DNA of 64,000 nucleotides. Source: Gerris lacustris. Its lineage: Eukaryota > Arthropoda > Insecta > Hemiptera > Gerridae. Under the pieces are notes generated by a model that saw only the letters and a program-made list of their open reading frames with translations, did not search any database and had not been told where the DNA came from. The stretch covers positions 11,595,930 to 11,659,929 of the forward strand of contig OX578276.1 of the NCBI GenBank assembly GCA_951217055.1, written 5' to 3'. Below, piece by piece: positions 32,968 to 44,186 of the stretch. The position numbers and the translations under genes are program-made. Positions within the stretch are counted from its first letter, which is position 1. The number at the start of each line of letters is the position of its first letter.

Positions 32968-33700
32968 TCATGGGGTGTTGTGATGGCAATATGGGTGCCG
33001 TCAACAGCCCCCAAAATATCTGGGAAGCCAACAGCTTCAAACCTAAGGTCACATCATATCAATAACATTATTCAAACAAATAAAAACTAAAATATAACTC
33101 AATCAAACATCAGTATAAAACATATGACTTGCTCTCCTTTTATTCTCCTCCTTTCTTGTTCAGAGCCCGGGAATTTGAGCCATTCTCTTAGGTTAGACCT
33201 AATAATTGCATTGGCCCCTTCCCTTATAGCCCTACACTGAACGCTTTGGCTTACACAGGAGAGTACAGACGATCCGGCAGGACGTTGGTAACTTCCTGTT
33301 CCAAAAAAATGGAGCGCAGCCAAAACCTGAAAATTCCAAATTAATAGTACTATTTGCATGACTTAATGTCTTAACATATCAAATTCACAAATAATTAATT
33401 AGCCATGTTAATTTGGTACAAATGCAATACTAAGAGACTGTGCCTCAGTACTAAAGCTAGCATGTAATAGTATCATATAAATAATGAAATACTGACTCTA
33501 AATAAAGCAGGCACATAGCTTCGACGGCGTCCCTGGTACATATGAGGCTCTATGTGGTTCATTAGATATATAGTGGATTCTTGTGAAAGCCTATAGTAGG
33601 CTTTGAATTGACTTTCAGGGACATCTATGAGATCGGATGCATCCCTATGTTGCCTCCTTAACAGTCTTAGCTGGGAACTCCCTAGCTATTCAAATTCTTA
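32968..33700 (-). pseudogene. PIF/Harbinger transposase, copy H2 (truncated)
   Basis: Minus strand pieces: 33,680-33,480 (N-terminal exon, frame decayed; QGRRRSY), 33,345-33,130 (HFFGTGSYQRPAGSSVLSC, NLREWLKFPGSEQERRR) and 33,060-32,968 ([17 protein letters not shown]). It stops right after the first catalytic Asp region where the hAT piece begins. It is close to H1 in sequence and lacks H1's 500-bp insertion. Confidence 0.87.
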
Positions 33701-34665
33701 TTGCAATACTTACGTTTAGAAATAAGGCTTCTAGTTTGAGTTCTTTTATTTTGATGAGAAGTTGCAGTGGCTTTAACGTACCTGAACATGAGTTAGGCCC
33801 GGTGCATATTGGGCCCATGCCTTGCACAGGCAACGATCAACCCATGGAATCCCCACGTCCACGCACTGGCTAGTCACCTCATATTAAAACCCAGTCCCGT
33901 CCCAACCATGTTCTCTCCTACATTTCTTCTTCTCGATCTTGATTCAAGATCGATAACTATCTTGATTCAAGATCTTGATAACTACAAGCGCTTTAATTTT
34001 TAGAAGGGCTATGCTTTTATTTATCAAAAAACAAGATAATTGTTTAAGAACTTAACATAAACAGTATTAAAAATTAAATGATTGTTTGAAATTTAATGCT
34101 CGATGAATGTTAGTCAGTTTTATACCATGGCTGAGTGCATTTTTAAGAGACATGTAGTGCACAACATATTGCTTTCGACTACCTAGATGTGGAATCAGTT
34201 TTTTATGTTTTGATCCAGGTAAGAAAGGTTGCTATGCTTCGGCTACCATTCCAAGGTCATAGGGTATTACGTTATCTCTACTAAAATAGTATCTTTGCAA
34301 GGGTAGGAACAGATAACACACAATGCATTATTTTAAAACATTTATTTTATTAGTTATATGCACAGAAAATACCTCTTTCTTTGTGTTTATTTACAGTGGT
34401 TTTTATCTTATCTAATTTGACATTAAATTTATAGTTTAAATCCATATTTAAGTCTTCCATTTATTTTTCTAACCAATAATTGGAAACGACAAAGCATCTA
34501 AACTTTCGAACTGTACAATGCAACGGATCTTATCCCAAAAATTAACCCAAAATCACTAATTCCGTCCCTTCTTCCAGCTCCTCTAGCCGGGAATGACTTT
34601 GCCTTTTATTGCCTGCATGCCAAAGGAGGATATTATTACTACTTCTTCTTGGTTGTAGGGAAAAT
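33701..34665. other. No gene supported
   Basis: Contains a small palindromic cluster at 33,935-33,985 (CTTGATTCAAGATC repeated). An isolated exon-like stretch lies at about 34,165-34,219 (IAFDYLDVESVFYVLIQ) followed by a GTAAGA donor. Neither can be tied to a gene. Confidence 0.4.
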
Positions 34666-35121
34666 CTACTGGGTTCTTCCACATGCATCTGCTGGGAGTT
34701 TTAGATTTTCTACCTTCGCAAAAGAATAGTAATTGTAGCTGGTAACTCCATTGGTTGTAAATGTAAAAATGGTTTCTTCCGTTGCCAAATGCACAGTATC
34801 GAGGTCGCTGTTGTGTGTTAACACAAATTTATCCTTTGTTAATTTTTCTCTGTTGCTGTACACTTCGATTAACCACGGTTTGTGGATTCCTCTTAAGAAG
34901 TAAACACATTTATTTCCATATTTTTCTACGAGTATTCTAACTAATCCGTACTTTGCTTTAGCATTTACTGTAAAAGCGGAAGCCTTGTAGTCTCCATGTA
35001 AATCTAAATGCTTCCAAGACTTGTTAAAATAACCAGTCATCCTTTCTTTTGTCTCTCTAATAATTTCGTCCTTCTCCTGCATCTCTCGGTACTCCTCCTT
35101 TACCATGGGTTGTTTCGGCAC
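34666..35121 (-). CDS. Intronless 151-aa ORF of unknown origin
   Basis: Minus-strand ATG at 35,121 (a second in-frame ATG six codons on has the better context, CCCATGG) and a stop at 34,666. The frame is intact. Its base composition looks clearly less AT-rich than its flanks. The N-terminus is charged (EEYREMQEKDEIIRETKE); the rest reads as a beta-rich domain (KYGLVRILVEKYGNKCVYFL, IHKPWLIEVY, EETIFTFTTNGVTSYNYY). There is no signal peptide or membrane segment. I do not recognise the family. A lone AATAAA occurs about 70 bp downstream. It could be a virus-derived, transferred or lineage-specific gene, or a transposon protein I failed to place. Confidence 0.5.
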   Translation of the reverse strand: MPKQPMVKEEYREMQEKDEIIRETKERMTGYFNKSWKHLDLHGDYKASAFTVNAKAKYGLVRILVEKYGNKCVYFLRGIHKPWLIEVYSNREKLTKDKFVLTHNSDLDTVHLATEETIFTFTTNGVTSYNYYSFAKVENLKLPADACGRTQ

Positions 35122-35253
35122 TGTATATGTTTACTTATTGAATATATTTATTTATTATTATTTTCACAATCTTTATCTTGTCATAATCTTTATCTAATTT
35201 AATACATTGTCTACTATTTCATACACTAGGTATACCTTTTAGTCTTACAGAAT

Positions 35254-36108
35254 ATGTCGAATACTATTGTTAAAGTTACTTCTAAACGCGGTTCCGCAAA
35301 AATAATTAATTATTACAAATACATTAAAAGTAAAACGCTAAAAAATGGTGATGTTGTCAAAAGGATACTTGTACGGTTACGTTAAATTCTGAAGCGTCTA
35401 TTACAAAAATAACTAGGCATTCTACACTTGAGCACAACCACGAGCCTATAAATAAAAAAGAAAAAGAATTAGAAGAAATTCGTGCCAACGTAAAAAATAA
35501 AGCGGTAGAAGATTTGTCAGTTCGACCCAATAAAATTATTGGATGCAGATTTCACCTAGGGCAATCCTGGTTCAGGAAAATTCAGAACTTGGGTCTTTCT
35601 TGTTATTACAAAGATAGTAACAATGAAATGGCTGAATAGGTAGATGGCTGAAGTCATTTTTGGTTTGTCATTCCTCCCGCCAGATGAAATAGAAAACGCT
35701 TTTGCGGAATTATTTAGTGAGGCGCCTTCAAAAGTAGAGGAGTTTTCCGATTATGTAGTAACTCATTATATTGAACAGTCAGCCCCCTTTCCACCACCAA
35801 TTTGGGCCGAGCCTGTGAGTGAGCCAGTCCGCCGAACAACAAACGGAGCTGAGGCATTCCACAGGCATTTTAACGACCAATTTTACAATCAGCACCCTTC
35901 TCTATTGCATGTAATAGAAGTGCTTGAGGAAATTCAAGTTGAAACTAATGTAAAATCAAAAAATGAAAGAAGTGTCAGAAGTTACTATAATTTAGAATTA
36001 TATAATTACATTACTAAAGAATACATGAAATATACATCTAAGGAAATAACAATAACGGAATATTTATTTAATATAGGAAAAAAAACTTCAACGAATACTT
36101 TGATTTAA
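35254..36108 (+). pseudogene. FLYWCH-MULE transposase, internally deleted
   Basis: ATG at about 35,254 opens MSNTIVKVTSKRGSAKIINY, a FLYWCH-like zinc-finger region continuing in another frame as CTVTLNSEASITKI and LEHNHEPINKKEKELEE. RPNKIIG is then fused directly to CRFHLGQSWFRKIQNLGL, the MULE segment normally found after the catalytic core. The following FGLSFLPPDEIENAFAELF, RTTNGAEAFHRHFNDQFY and HPSLLHVIEVLEEIQVE match Mutator-type elements with the same partner domain. The DDE core between them is missing, and two frameshifts (about 35,365 and 35,640) are present. The stop is at about 36,108. Confidence 0.8.
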
Positions 36109-36284
36109 TGACAGATTAAATGAAGAAGAATTACTCTGTTACTCGTTTTTATTTATTTTAATGACATTATTGAATATTTTCAAATTTGTATGACTGATTT
36201 TTTTTTTTAAAGAAATAAAAATGTATTTAAAATTTATTTTGTTTACCTTCTTTAAAAGTTTTAGTACCTGAGGTCCTAGTGCCA

Positions 36285-36370
36285 AAACGTCCTATCAGTG
36301 CTGGTGCCGAAACGGGTTACGATTTTCTCAGGTAAAAAGGGGTCCCGGTGCCGAAACGGGATTCGCCCAT
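36285..36370 (+). repeat. Three GGTGCCGAAACG-type repeats
   Basis: TAGTGCCAAAACG, TGGTGCCGAAACGGG and CGGTGCCGAAACGGG occur about 30 bases apart just downstream of the MULE pseudogene. They may be subterminal sites of that element. Confidence 0.4.
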
Positions 36371-36744
36371 CAAACTGACTCTTTTTGCGTAAACTTATTT
36401 TTGTATTTTTTTTTTAAATTAGTAATTACTTAGTAAAGATAGAATAAGAAGAAATTGTCGGTAATTCATCCATAAAAAATATGCAGAGAACACCTATACA
36501 AATAGATAAGAAATTCTAATTAAATTTGTAGTTATAACCTTCTTTGTTTAATTCAATACTCGTGTTATAAGAATTAATATTTTATATTTCTTGATAATTT
36601 GTAAAAAGAAATAATATATTGAAATCTTGTAAAATAAAGGTAAATAGTTTTTCAGTTTAACAGTTTCATAAAAATTCTACTCTATTTATTTATTTTTATC
36701 TTTTTATTTTGTTTTATTATTTTAAGTTTAATAATTTATTATTT
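36371..36744. other. AT-rich DNA, no gene seen
   Basis: Low-complexity A/T sequence with no frame or repeat boundary. Confidence 0.5.
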
Positions 36745-36812
36745 TTTTCCCCGACAGCCCAAACTTTTCCGCGGACCGGTAAATTTTTTTTTACCGGTGG
36801 TTGAGAATCACT
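36745..36812 (-). mobile_element. hAT terminal fragment
   Basis: Ends GGTTGAGAATCACTG, the inverse of CAGTGATTCTCAACC, a terminus typical of hAT/Charlie-type elements, preceded by CCGCGGACCGGT and its inverse ACCGGT. The expected 8-bp duplication would be GGCTAGAG; no partner end was found. Confidence 0.5.
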
Positions 36813-36825
36813 GGGCTAGAGGGTT

Positions 36826-37350
36826 TATTTGGAATGAAAGTCCTTTGAGTGATATATATTATGTTTATTTCATCAGAGCTTTCGCCCAGGGAACCTGAGC
36901 TTCTTCATTGATCTACAAATTAAAATTTTTTACATGAATTGTAAAGGAAGAAACAAACAAGTCTACTTGAATTACAAAGGGAAACAGAGTAAAAGAGTAC
37001 AAAAAGTCTTACCAGAAATTTTAAAATTAGTGTTATAGGTACCTGTGTCTTTAGTTTATTTATCATTTTTTAAATAAATATTATATTTTATACAATTTTG
37101 CTATGATCACATTTTGTTTGAGCGGACATAATTTTAAAACAAGTAAGACTTTTAAAACAGGTAAGACTTTTTGTACATTTTTACTCTGTTTTCCTTTGTA
37201 ATTCAAATAGACTTGTTTTTGTTTTTTTTTTCCATTAAAATTCATGTAATAAATTTTAATTTGTAGATCACTGAAGAAGCTCAGGTTCCCTGGGTAAAGC
37301 TCTGATGAAATAAACATATATATCACTCGAAGGACATTTATTCCAAATTA
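36826..37350. repeat. Large inverted repeat with hammerhead-like cores (Penelope-like)
   Basis: Arms at about 36,826-37,020 and 37,151-37,350 match over nearly 200 bp with few differences. Each holds TGAAGAA, a 7-bp stem GCTCAGG-TTC-CCTGGGC, then GAAAGC and TGATGAAATAAAC. The arrangement resembles the terminal repeats of Penelope-like elements, which carry hammerhead motifs. As at 740 and 50,600, one extra base lies between the TGAAGA box and the stem. Confidence 0.65.
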
Positions 37351-38420
37351 ACCCTCCCAGCCTACTTTAATATTCTACAAGTTCAAAATATTTAATCTTC
37401 TTCTTTAAAATACCCGTATAATTAGGTAACAATAACAAATCCCTTTAAAAAATAATGAAATGTAAGTTTCAAATGATAAAAGTTGTGTTTCAATATCAGT
37501 GCTAATTTCTATCAAAGATGTTTGTAAGTTCCTCCAGAAATGTTGTCTATTTAAAGGAATAATAGAAGCATTTTCGCTGATTCTGTTGTACCTCGTGGTT
37601 TTGAATGTCTTTTAGGGTCAGGTCTCTTCTCAAAATATGTTTTTTTAAAAATGTATACTCCGCTGTAGCCCATCAAAATTATTTTTATAAAATATGTCGA
37701 ACTGCCTCTTCCTTGCTTTGACTTGAACGATGTCACAAACTGACGATTAACTTTTTTTTTTTTTTAACTTACTGTGATGACAAATCCTACCAGCACAAGA
37801 AATCGTTTAGCTCCATCTCCTTAACAACACTCTTAAGTAAAAAAATTACTTCTAAAAAAAACAATAAAACACGTGTCTTTGATAAGACAAAGACATCCAC
37901 CCCTTTCAGCCTTTGGTTAGATACTGCATAAAACATCTAAAAACTATCGGTTATAACAGGGGTTATCAGAAGCAAAAATGCCTTATCTACCTAATCAGAA
38001 GCGGAAAAGTCGTAACTGTATTATACGAAGCGATAATGTCGTATCTACTGTCAGACTTTATACAAATGTTTGTTCATTTTCCCCCCTCCTAAATGCAGTC
38101 GTAACTTTAAAAATTATTATAAATAGGGTATTTACCCATAGTTTTAAATAGGTATTTCACATCACCAGGGGTCAGTGTAGGATGGACTACTTTACCGGAG
38201 TGTAGAGGAAACGTTACAGAAAGTTGCCTGATACACCCTGACAACAATTTTCTTATTAATGTTATAACTTATTATTATATATTACACTATAGAAACAGGA
38301 AAAGTGATTTGTTAGTAAGGAATAAGCTCAGAAGCAGACAAGTTGGATTACGGGCGGGAAAATCAATTGGTGGTAAATTATATAAACATTAACACAAATT
38401 TCCCATTTATTACATAAAGG
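37351..38420. other. No gene supported
   Basis: A minus-strand frame at 37,736-37,551 (YFEKRPDPKRHSKPRG) is the only suggestive stretch and is not recognisable. The rest is AT-rich with no repeat structure that I can define. Confidence 0.4.
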
Positions 38421-38429
38421 TTTTTAAAA

Positions 38430-41058
38430 TAGCTCTCACCGAAAATAACGAGCTATGTATTGAGCTCGGACCCGCTGACCCTCCCTCCTTAACACTTGGT
38501 CTTGCTCCTGATGGACCCTGTCATTTTCAGGGTGAAAATCACCTTCATCTCCCTGGCCAAAATCCTCATCCCTGAAAGCTATTGCCACATTATGCAGGAG
38601 AGCACATGCCAAGATAATCCTCGCTGCATTCTGTGGGGTGTAATGGAGAGTCCTGTCTCTGAGGAGACAGTGGAATCTTCCCTTGAGTAACCCGATGCAT
38701 CTCTCAACTCACGATGTCACTTCGGAATGTCTCCTATTGAAAGCTGCCTCGGGGGTCCTCTCTTGAGCATTGGCTACTGGTGTAAACAGCCAGTTAAGGA
38801 GAGGATATCCGGAATCTCCTGCAACACACAGGCCATGCATTTATAAATAATTAACACTTTGTTATACCAATCAACTTTCAAATTAAATCTGTGTCAAGAG
38901 GGCAAAATATTTACCATTTTGTGAAAAAAATTATGGACTTAATGGATTCAAAGCGGCACAGTGAAATATAGAAGGTGACAAAATATATCTCTAGGGCTTA
39001 GTTTCCGAAATATGCGATATGTCTAAGTATGATAAGTCAGAAAAGAAATATCTTGAAGGTGGTAATATATGATATAATATCATAAAATGCATTATTACTA
39101 GAAAAATAGGCAGGATTAGATAGTAGCAAAATATTATATCTACTTCTATGATGTCAAAAGTACAACTAAAGATCATAAATAGTATATAAAAATGAATTGC
39201 TCTGTGTCAATTTGTGTTATAATAATAATTAAAAAAAAAAAAAATTGTGACATTTTATTCTATTTTGTCGTATTCTGCCTCCTTTATATAAATAGTATAT
39301 ACCGTGATTATACGTATTTCTCACTTAACCATCAAGCACATTTGCTGTATGTACCTCCTCTTTTTTAAGTTAACTCATTCCCCTAGCCCACTGGGCGTAT
39401 GAATTTGATGACACTATCTGTCAATTAATAAGCTAAAATAATTTCTTGGATAAACCTATACTTATATATTTCATTATAAATACGTTTTTCCCCAGACATA
39501 GGCCAAAAAAATAATTGCACCACATTTTCAAAATGAAAATGATTAAAAAACAAATATGCACCCAGTATTTTTTTAATTTTCTTTTTTGTACTCTTTAGAT
39601 TGTAACTCCTCCATGTTTTTTTTTTTTTAAGAATATGAGTGGATATCATTATTTATACATTTCTTCGTCTAAATAACTATTAAAGTAAAGGAATGTTAAG
39701 TCCAATGTACTTTGGGACAAAGGAATGTCACACATTTTTTTACCAGAGTAACAGTCCCTTTGTCTAACAACAAAGAAAAACATTCCCTACACCTTCTTTA
39801 GTTTTTTACTCCTTTTTGTTTTTTATAAGGGGTGTAACAGTCTAAAAAAAGTACCTTTTTTTAAATAGTTATTCATATTAAAGTTGTTTTAGCAAACCGA
39901 TTTCATAAAGACAGCTGAACAAAGTTTGAAATTCACTTCCTGAAAAATAATTAAGATCATTCATTTCATACTTTGCCTTCTTGTCACCAATTTCTCATTG
40001 TGTTAAAAGATTTTGGCATGTACCTAAAAGATGGTTACTTTTATCGCCATCATTGTATCTTGCCTGCATAATTCTCCAGATGTGGCTTTCCCTCCTTACC
40101 GTGTAGTCCTGGGTACTTCCAGGGAATCGGGGAACTATGTTCCAGATTCTCATGTCATAGTTGCATATCTAAAAAAGTTTCAAATTAAAGTTATAGTAAT
40201 GGTAGGCCACATTTGTAATGTTATTAATAAATATGTAATGGCATACATTGTACTTACAATTTGCGCATTGATGCTATGAAACCCCTTTCGATTTATATAA
40301 ACATGAGCATCAATCTGTGGGGTAGCTATGGAGATATGAGTTCCATCAACTGCTCCCAGAATGTTAGGAAAGCCAACAGCTTCAAACCTAAAGTAACAGT
40401 CAAAATTTATTAATTTACAAAACCATAAAATACAATTAAATTAAACTTTAGAATAAAATGTATGACATACCCAGCTTTGATCCTTCGCCTTTCTTGCTCA
40501 GATCCTGGGAATTTAGGCCATTCTCTGAGGTTACACCTCACAATGGCACTGGCAACTTCCCTGATGGCCCTGCACTGTACACTCTGGCTTACACATGAGA
40601 GAACAGCTGAGCCAGCAGGTCGTTGGTAGCTGCCAATGCCAAAAAAATGTAGCGCTGCCAAAACCTGAAAATTACAAAATAATATTAATATTTGCATGCA
40701 TTTATTTCCCCACTTTTAAATTCACAACTAATCAATTAGCCATATTGATTTATTCCAAATTCAAAACTAAGAGACTTTTGTCTCAGTACTAGCTTCTATA
40801 TAATAATGAAATACTGACTCTTAAACGAGCAAGCACATAGCTCCGACGGCGTCCATGGTACATAAGTGGCTCCAAATGGTCAACGATATACATCGCAGCC
40901 TCTTGCGAAAGCCTGTAGTAGGTCTTAAATTGACTGTGAGGGACATCAAAGGGATCGGAAGCATCCCTTAGTTGCCTCCTCAACAGTCTCAGCTGGGCCT
41001 CCCTAGCTCTCCTCTGCCTCCTCTCATTGAAGAAATACAATTCCATCTGAAATTTCAA
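38430..41058 (-). pseudogene. PIF/Harbinger transposase, copy H3, most complete
   Basis: All catalytic regions are present. Exon order on the minus strand: 41,058-40,800 (MELYFFNERRQRRAREAQLR, HSQFKTYYRLSQEAAMY, YHGRRRSYVLARLRV); 40,665-40,470 (ALHFFGIGSYQRPAGS, EWPKFPGSEQERRRIKAG); 40,392-40,260 ([18 protein letters not shown], first Asp); 40,165-40,010 (NIVPRFPGSTQDYTV, second Asp); 38,860-38,430 (VAGDSGYPLLNWLFTPVA, VERCIGLLKGRFHCLL with the catalytic Glu, LACALLHNVAIAFRDED). Intron borders show GT-AG signals. A stop (TS*VERC) just before the Glu and frame wobble in the D2 exon make it a pseudogene. The long gap 38,860-39,880 is probably an intron enlarged by AT-rich DNA. Confidence 0.9.
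38870..39880. other. Intron-like AT-rich DNA inside Harbinger H3
   Basis: About 1 kb separates the D2 and E exons. I see no second element boundary, only A/T-rich sequence and short runs. Confidence 0.5.
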
Positions 41059-41096
41059 AATTTCAATTAAATTCTTGAGTTGTTTTCTACAATATG

Positions 41097-41365
41097 TGAG
41101 AGCGACTCATCGTGAAAGTGAAAGCGGTGTAGTTTAATAACCAAACAACGCCTTAAAAAAAAATGTTACAAACAATTGACCGGCTCAGCTGTTTTAAAGC
41201 AGCCGTCTTCACATAATCTACAAAGAAAGCAAATGATTTAAACTTAAGGTATAAAACACGGAAACAATAATTTTGTAGGTAACATTAATTTAACGTTTAT
41301 TTTTTTTGTGTGTGTGTGTGAAGACGTTGTTTGGATATTGAACTACCCCACTGATTAAGAAAGGA
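41097..41365 (-). repeat. Penelope-like fragment inserted in the Harbinger H3 5' region
   Basis: The inverse of 740-845 appears here (GACGGCTGCTTTAAAACAGC and the AACCAAACAACG arm), and a second arm in the opposite direction, GAAGACGTTGTTTGGATATTG, lies at 41,320-41,345. Copy H1 lacks this DNA at the matching point (31,440-31,470), giving an empty-site comparison. The hammerhead-like GAAA box is mutated here. Confidence 0.6.
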
Positions 41366-42465
41366 CGTCATTGAAATCACACATTAATAAAAATAATTGT
41401 TAGCGTGAAATCCAAGGTAATACTTTCTACTGCCTGACTAAATTCCACTTAGTGACTTCATTTAAATTCGAGGTACAAAAAACTTTGAAAAATTATGAGC
41501 AAAACTATTATAAACAATGCATTCGCATGTTCACAAATGTATATGCGATTAACTTACAATACCTCAACATTCATATTTTGGTATAGCCAATTGAATGCTG
41601 CAGAATTATAGCGTTAAAAAAGACATATATTTTAAAATATATAGGTTTTGACTAGTCTAATGTTGTGCTTCATCCGTAATGCATACACATACAATAAATA
41701 TAAATTACAATTATACTTCAATAGAAAAACAACACGTTTTAACTTTCACTTACCTTTATTGCTGAATATATTGATGATTAGAATAACACAAAAAGGTCAA
41801 CACACAACACAGTACAAAAAAGTCCACCACAACATCAAAGCATGCGATAAAACACGTTTAATAAACGAAGTCCGAAAAAAAGTAAAATAATAAGTTATTT
41901 CGGTAAAAAAAAAACAGAGAATGAAAACAATAGTGGCGGTACTTTGTTTATATTAACTTCGTTTGATATATAACAACATAACCTGACGAATTATATCAAC
42001 AACAATTTTGAGTGGATATATATCAAACCTTATGTATCAACTTTCTCCTTATATAACAACAGACAAAGTTACAGATTCACGTGACAGGTTGCACGCGCAT
42101 CTTCATAACAACTTTTTGATATATAACAACATTAAAAGGGAGGTTACAGAATCGGCCCCCAGATGTATTGTTAATAGATGTATTATCAGTAGATTCCATT
42201 TGTTTAATAAACAAAAATTAAAATTAAAAAAAACTTTCAATTTTTAATCTATTTTCCCTTTAGCAAAAATAAAAGCATGTGGTGCAAGCTTGAGATACCA
42301 TAGAAACAGTGAAAGAAATATCTCTATCCCATCCACAGGAAGCTTATCAGTTGACAAGAATGCAGGGAATGGCGCGACGGGATGATCTTTTAAGATTATA
42401 ATCCTGCCGTTCTTTTCTCTTGAACCCCATACACTAACACTCTTTCTTGGCGGAATCGGCTTTCC
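41366..42465. other. Harbinger 5' flank, then unassigned DNA
   Basis: 41,366-41,600 matches the H1 flank. From 41,640 no gene is supported. The string ACAACATAACC(T)GACGAAT near 41,970 recurs at about 53,893 near a hAT, suggesting shared terminal sequence. Confidence 0.4.
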
Positions 42466-43565
42466 TTACGCAAAGGACCCTAGATCTACCGTGGAATCAA
42501 AGTACAAGTGAATTTTTGGAGGATGTGGAAGTCTTAAGAAAAACTCTGATAATATATTAATAAGTTTAGGTGCTAAGAGTGTAGCACAGAGCTCGAGCCG
42601 GGGAATTGATACGGGTTTCACCGGTGCTAGCTTAGCTTTAGAAATTATAGGTTGAACCTTCCCCCAGTCTCCTTGGGGTCCAAGAATTCTTCTACGAGTC
42701 TGAGTTACAGTATTTTGACCGGGGTCTACTATTTTCTCTGATAAAGGAGGGTGATTGCATGACCATTTGCCTAGAGTAAATCCACCCTTTCTCATAAGTT
42801 TAATGACACCATGATGGGGTATTAGATACCTGCCAGGTAACTTGGCTTTCCTCATGTGTCCTAATTCCTTAACGGCCCTCCACCTAGAGGTAGGAAATTT
42901 TAAAGTTGACCTTTTGAAGGGTAGACGCACACCGTAGGAAGTCGGTCGTGATTTTGTTTATAATGATCCTCACAAGCTCGGTCATCTGGATTACTAGGGT
43001 CGGCGTAGGTCGGCTCCTCTAAATCCCAAAGACACTGAAGATCTTCCTTTAGATCAGCTTGTTCTCTAGGAGCTGCTCTGGCGGTAGCGCACAGAACTTG
43101 AATTTCCCGAACCTGGGAAATTTTACCTAAAATAACAACCGAAAATGGTGCTAATTTACTTAGGCTGGCCTGGTATAATAGTAATAATATCACCAGTGAG
43201 CACATCGGCAAATAAGTCAGCACCTAAGAGAAAGTCGATCGGACCTGGGTGCCAGAAGTCCGGATCGGCAAGGTTATATCGCTCATTAGGAGCGCGACAC
43301 GGTTCTGATATCACGAAATTAGGAAGCTCAGAGGTTATGCAGTCAACCACTAAGGCCTGAGGGCTAATTTTCGTGTTGTGAAATCGGGACATGAGTTGAC
43401 ATGTAGCTTTACCTCTGAAACCAGGCATGAGTGTCTAGCCAATACCCTGGATATTAAAATTACATGGTTTTATGTCGAGTCCTAACTTAGTGGCTAATCT
43501 TTTGGACAAAAATGAAAACTGGCTCCCGGAATCCATTGCTAAACGTACTTCGTGAGGTGAACAAT
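42466..43565 (-). pseudogene. BEL/Pao protease-RT-RNase H remnant
   Basis: Minus-strand order: AMDSGSQFSFLSKRLATKL (aspartic protease, DSG active site intact), ALVVDCITSELPNFVISE, DFLLGADLF, then LQCLWDLEEPTYADPS and FPTSRWRAVKELGHMRKA leading to the RT domain. The RT core is deleted, and the sequence resumes at GPQGDWGKVQPIISKAKL and SIPRLELCATLLAPKLI from the RNase H region. Frame changes occur at about 43,430, 43,160 and 42,930. This is a deleted BEL/Pao copy. Confidence 0.85.
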
Positions 43566-43593
43566 AGATAAACAGCGGTTCCCAAAACTATGT

Positions 43594-44186
43594 TTGAACC
43601 CGGATAATCACAAACTGTGGTTTGACCGGAGAATCGAATCGTATTGCAAAATTTTAGGAACTAATAAATCCATCAATAAATTGAAGCAATTGATCCCACG
43701 AATCGAGAATTGTGGTACGATAAAAAGCATGATCTGTCGTTCCTTTGATTTTAGAAAGCAATTCTTTCTTACAATGGAACAAAAAAAAAAAGAAAAAAAA
43801 AAGAGGGATTCAGCAATGGGGCAAACATTAAACATCACACTTTCCTTGCTACGAGGAGCGGATATGGCGATGGTGATGCTCTGTTTGGACATTTTAGGGA
43901 ATTGTAACGAGTTTACAAGTTCATGTAATGAGGTTGCACGACACAATTCGGTATTAAATAGAGCTTTCGAACAGATGGCTCAGTTCACTGACCAGCGTGA
44001 ATATGATAATTGTAAATTGCTGCTACGCGGAGACCAAATAGAGGATTTCCACAGAAGCCACTATGATAATCTCATAGCTATCGCATTAGCAGTGCTGATA
44101 CATTATGGGGATGAATCCCTCAGGAATTTCCAATACGCTAGGTACCAGAAGTCAAAAACTGTGGCTCTGTTTGATAAAGCCCAAGT
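43594..44186 (+). pseudogene. Virus nucleoprotein-like sequence, inverted segment
   Basis: A clean plus-strand frame of about 197 codons, less AT-rich than its surroundings and with no introns. It has a helical, hydrophobic/charged pattern like the core of negative-strand RNA virus nucleoproteins (Mononegavirales), but I cannot assign a family. A lysine run encoded by A-rich DNA at 43,780-43,805 may be an expansion. At the 5' side lies NPDN, encoded by a 14-bp sequence (43,597-43,610). The same 14 bp occur inverted at 44,187-44,200, where they end the neighbouring minus-strand segment in the same codon phase. This implies that the piece was flipped after integration. It is broken and not expected to make a functional protein. 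Another origin is possible. Confidence 0.4.
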
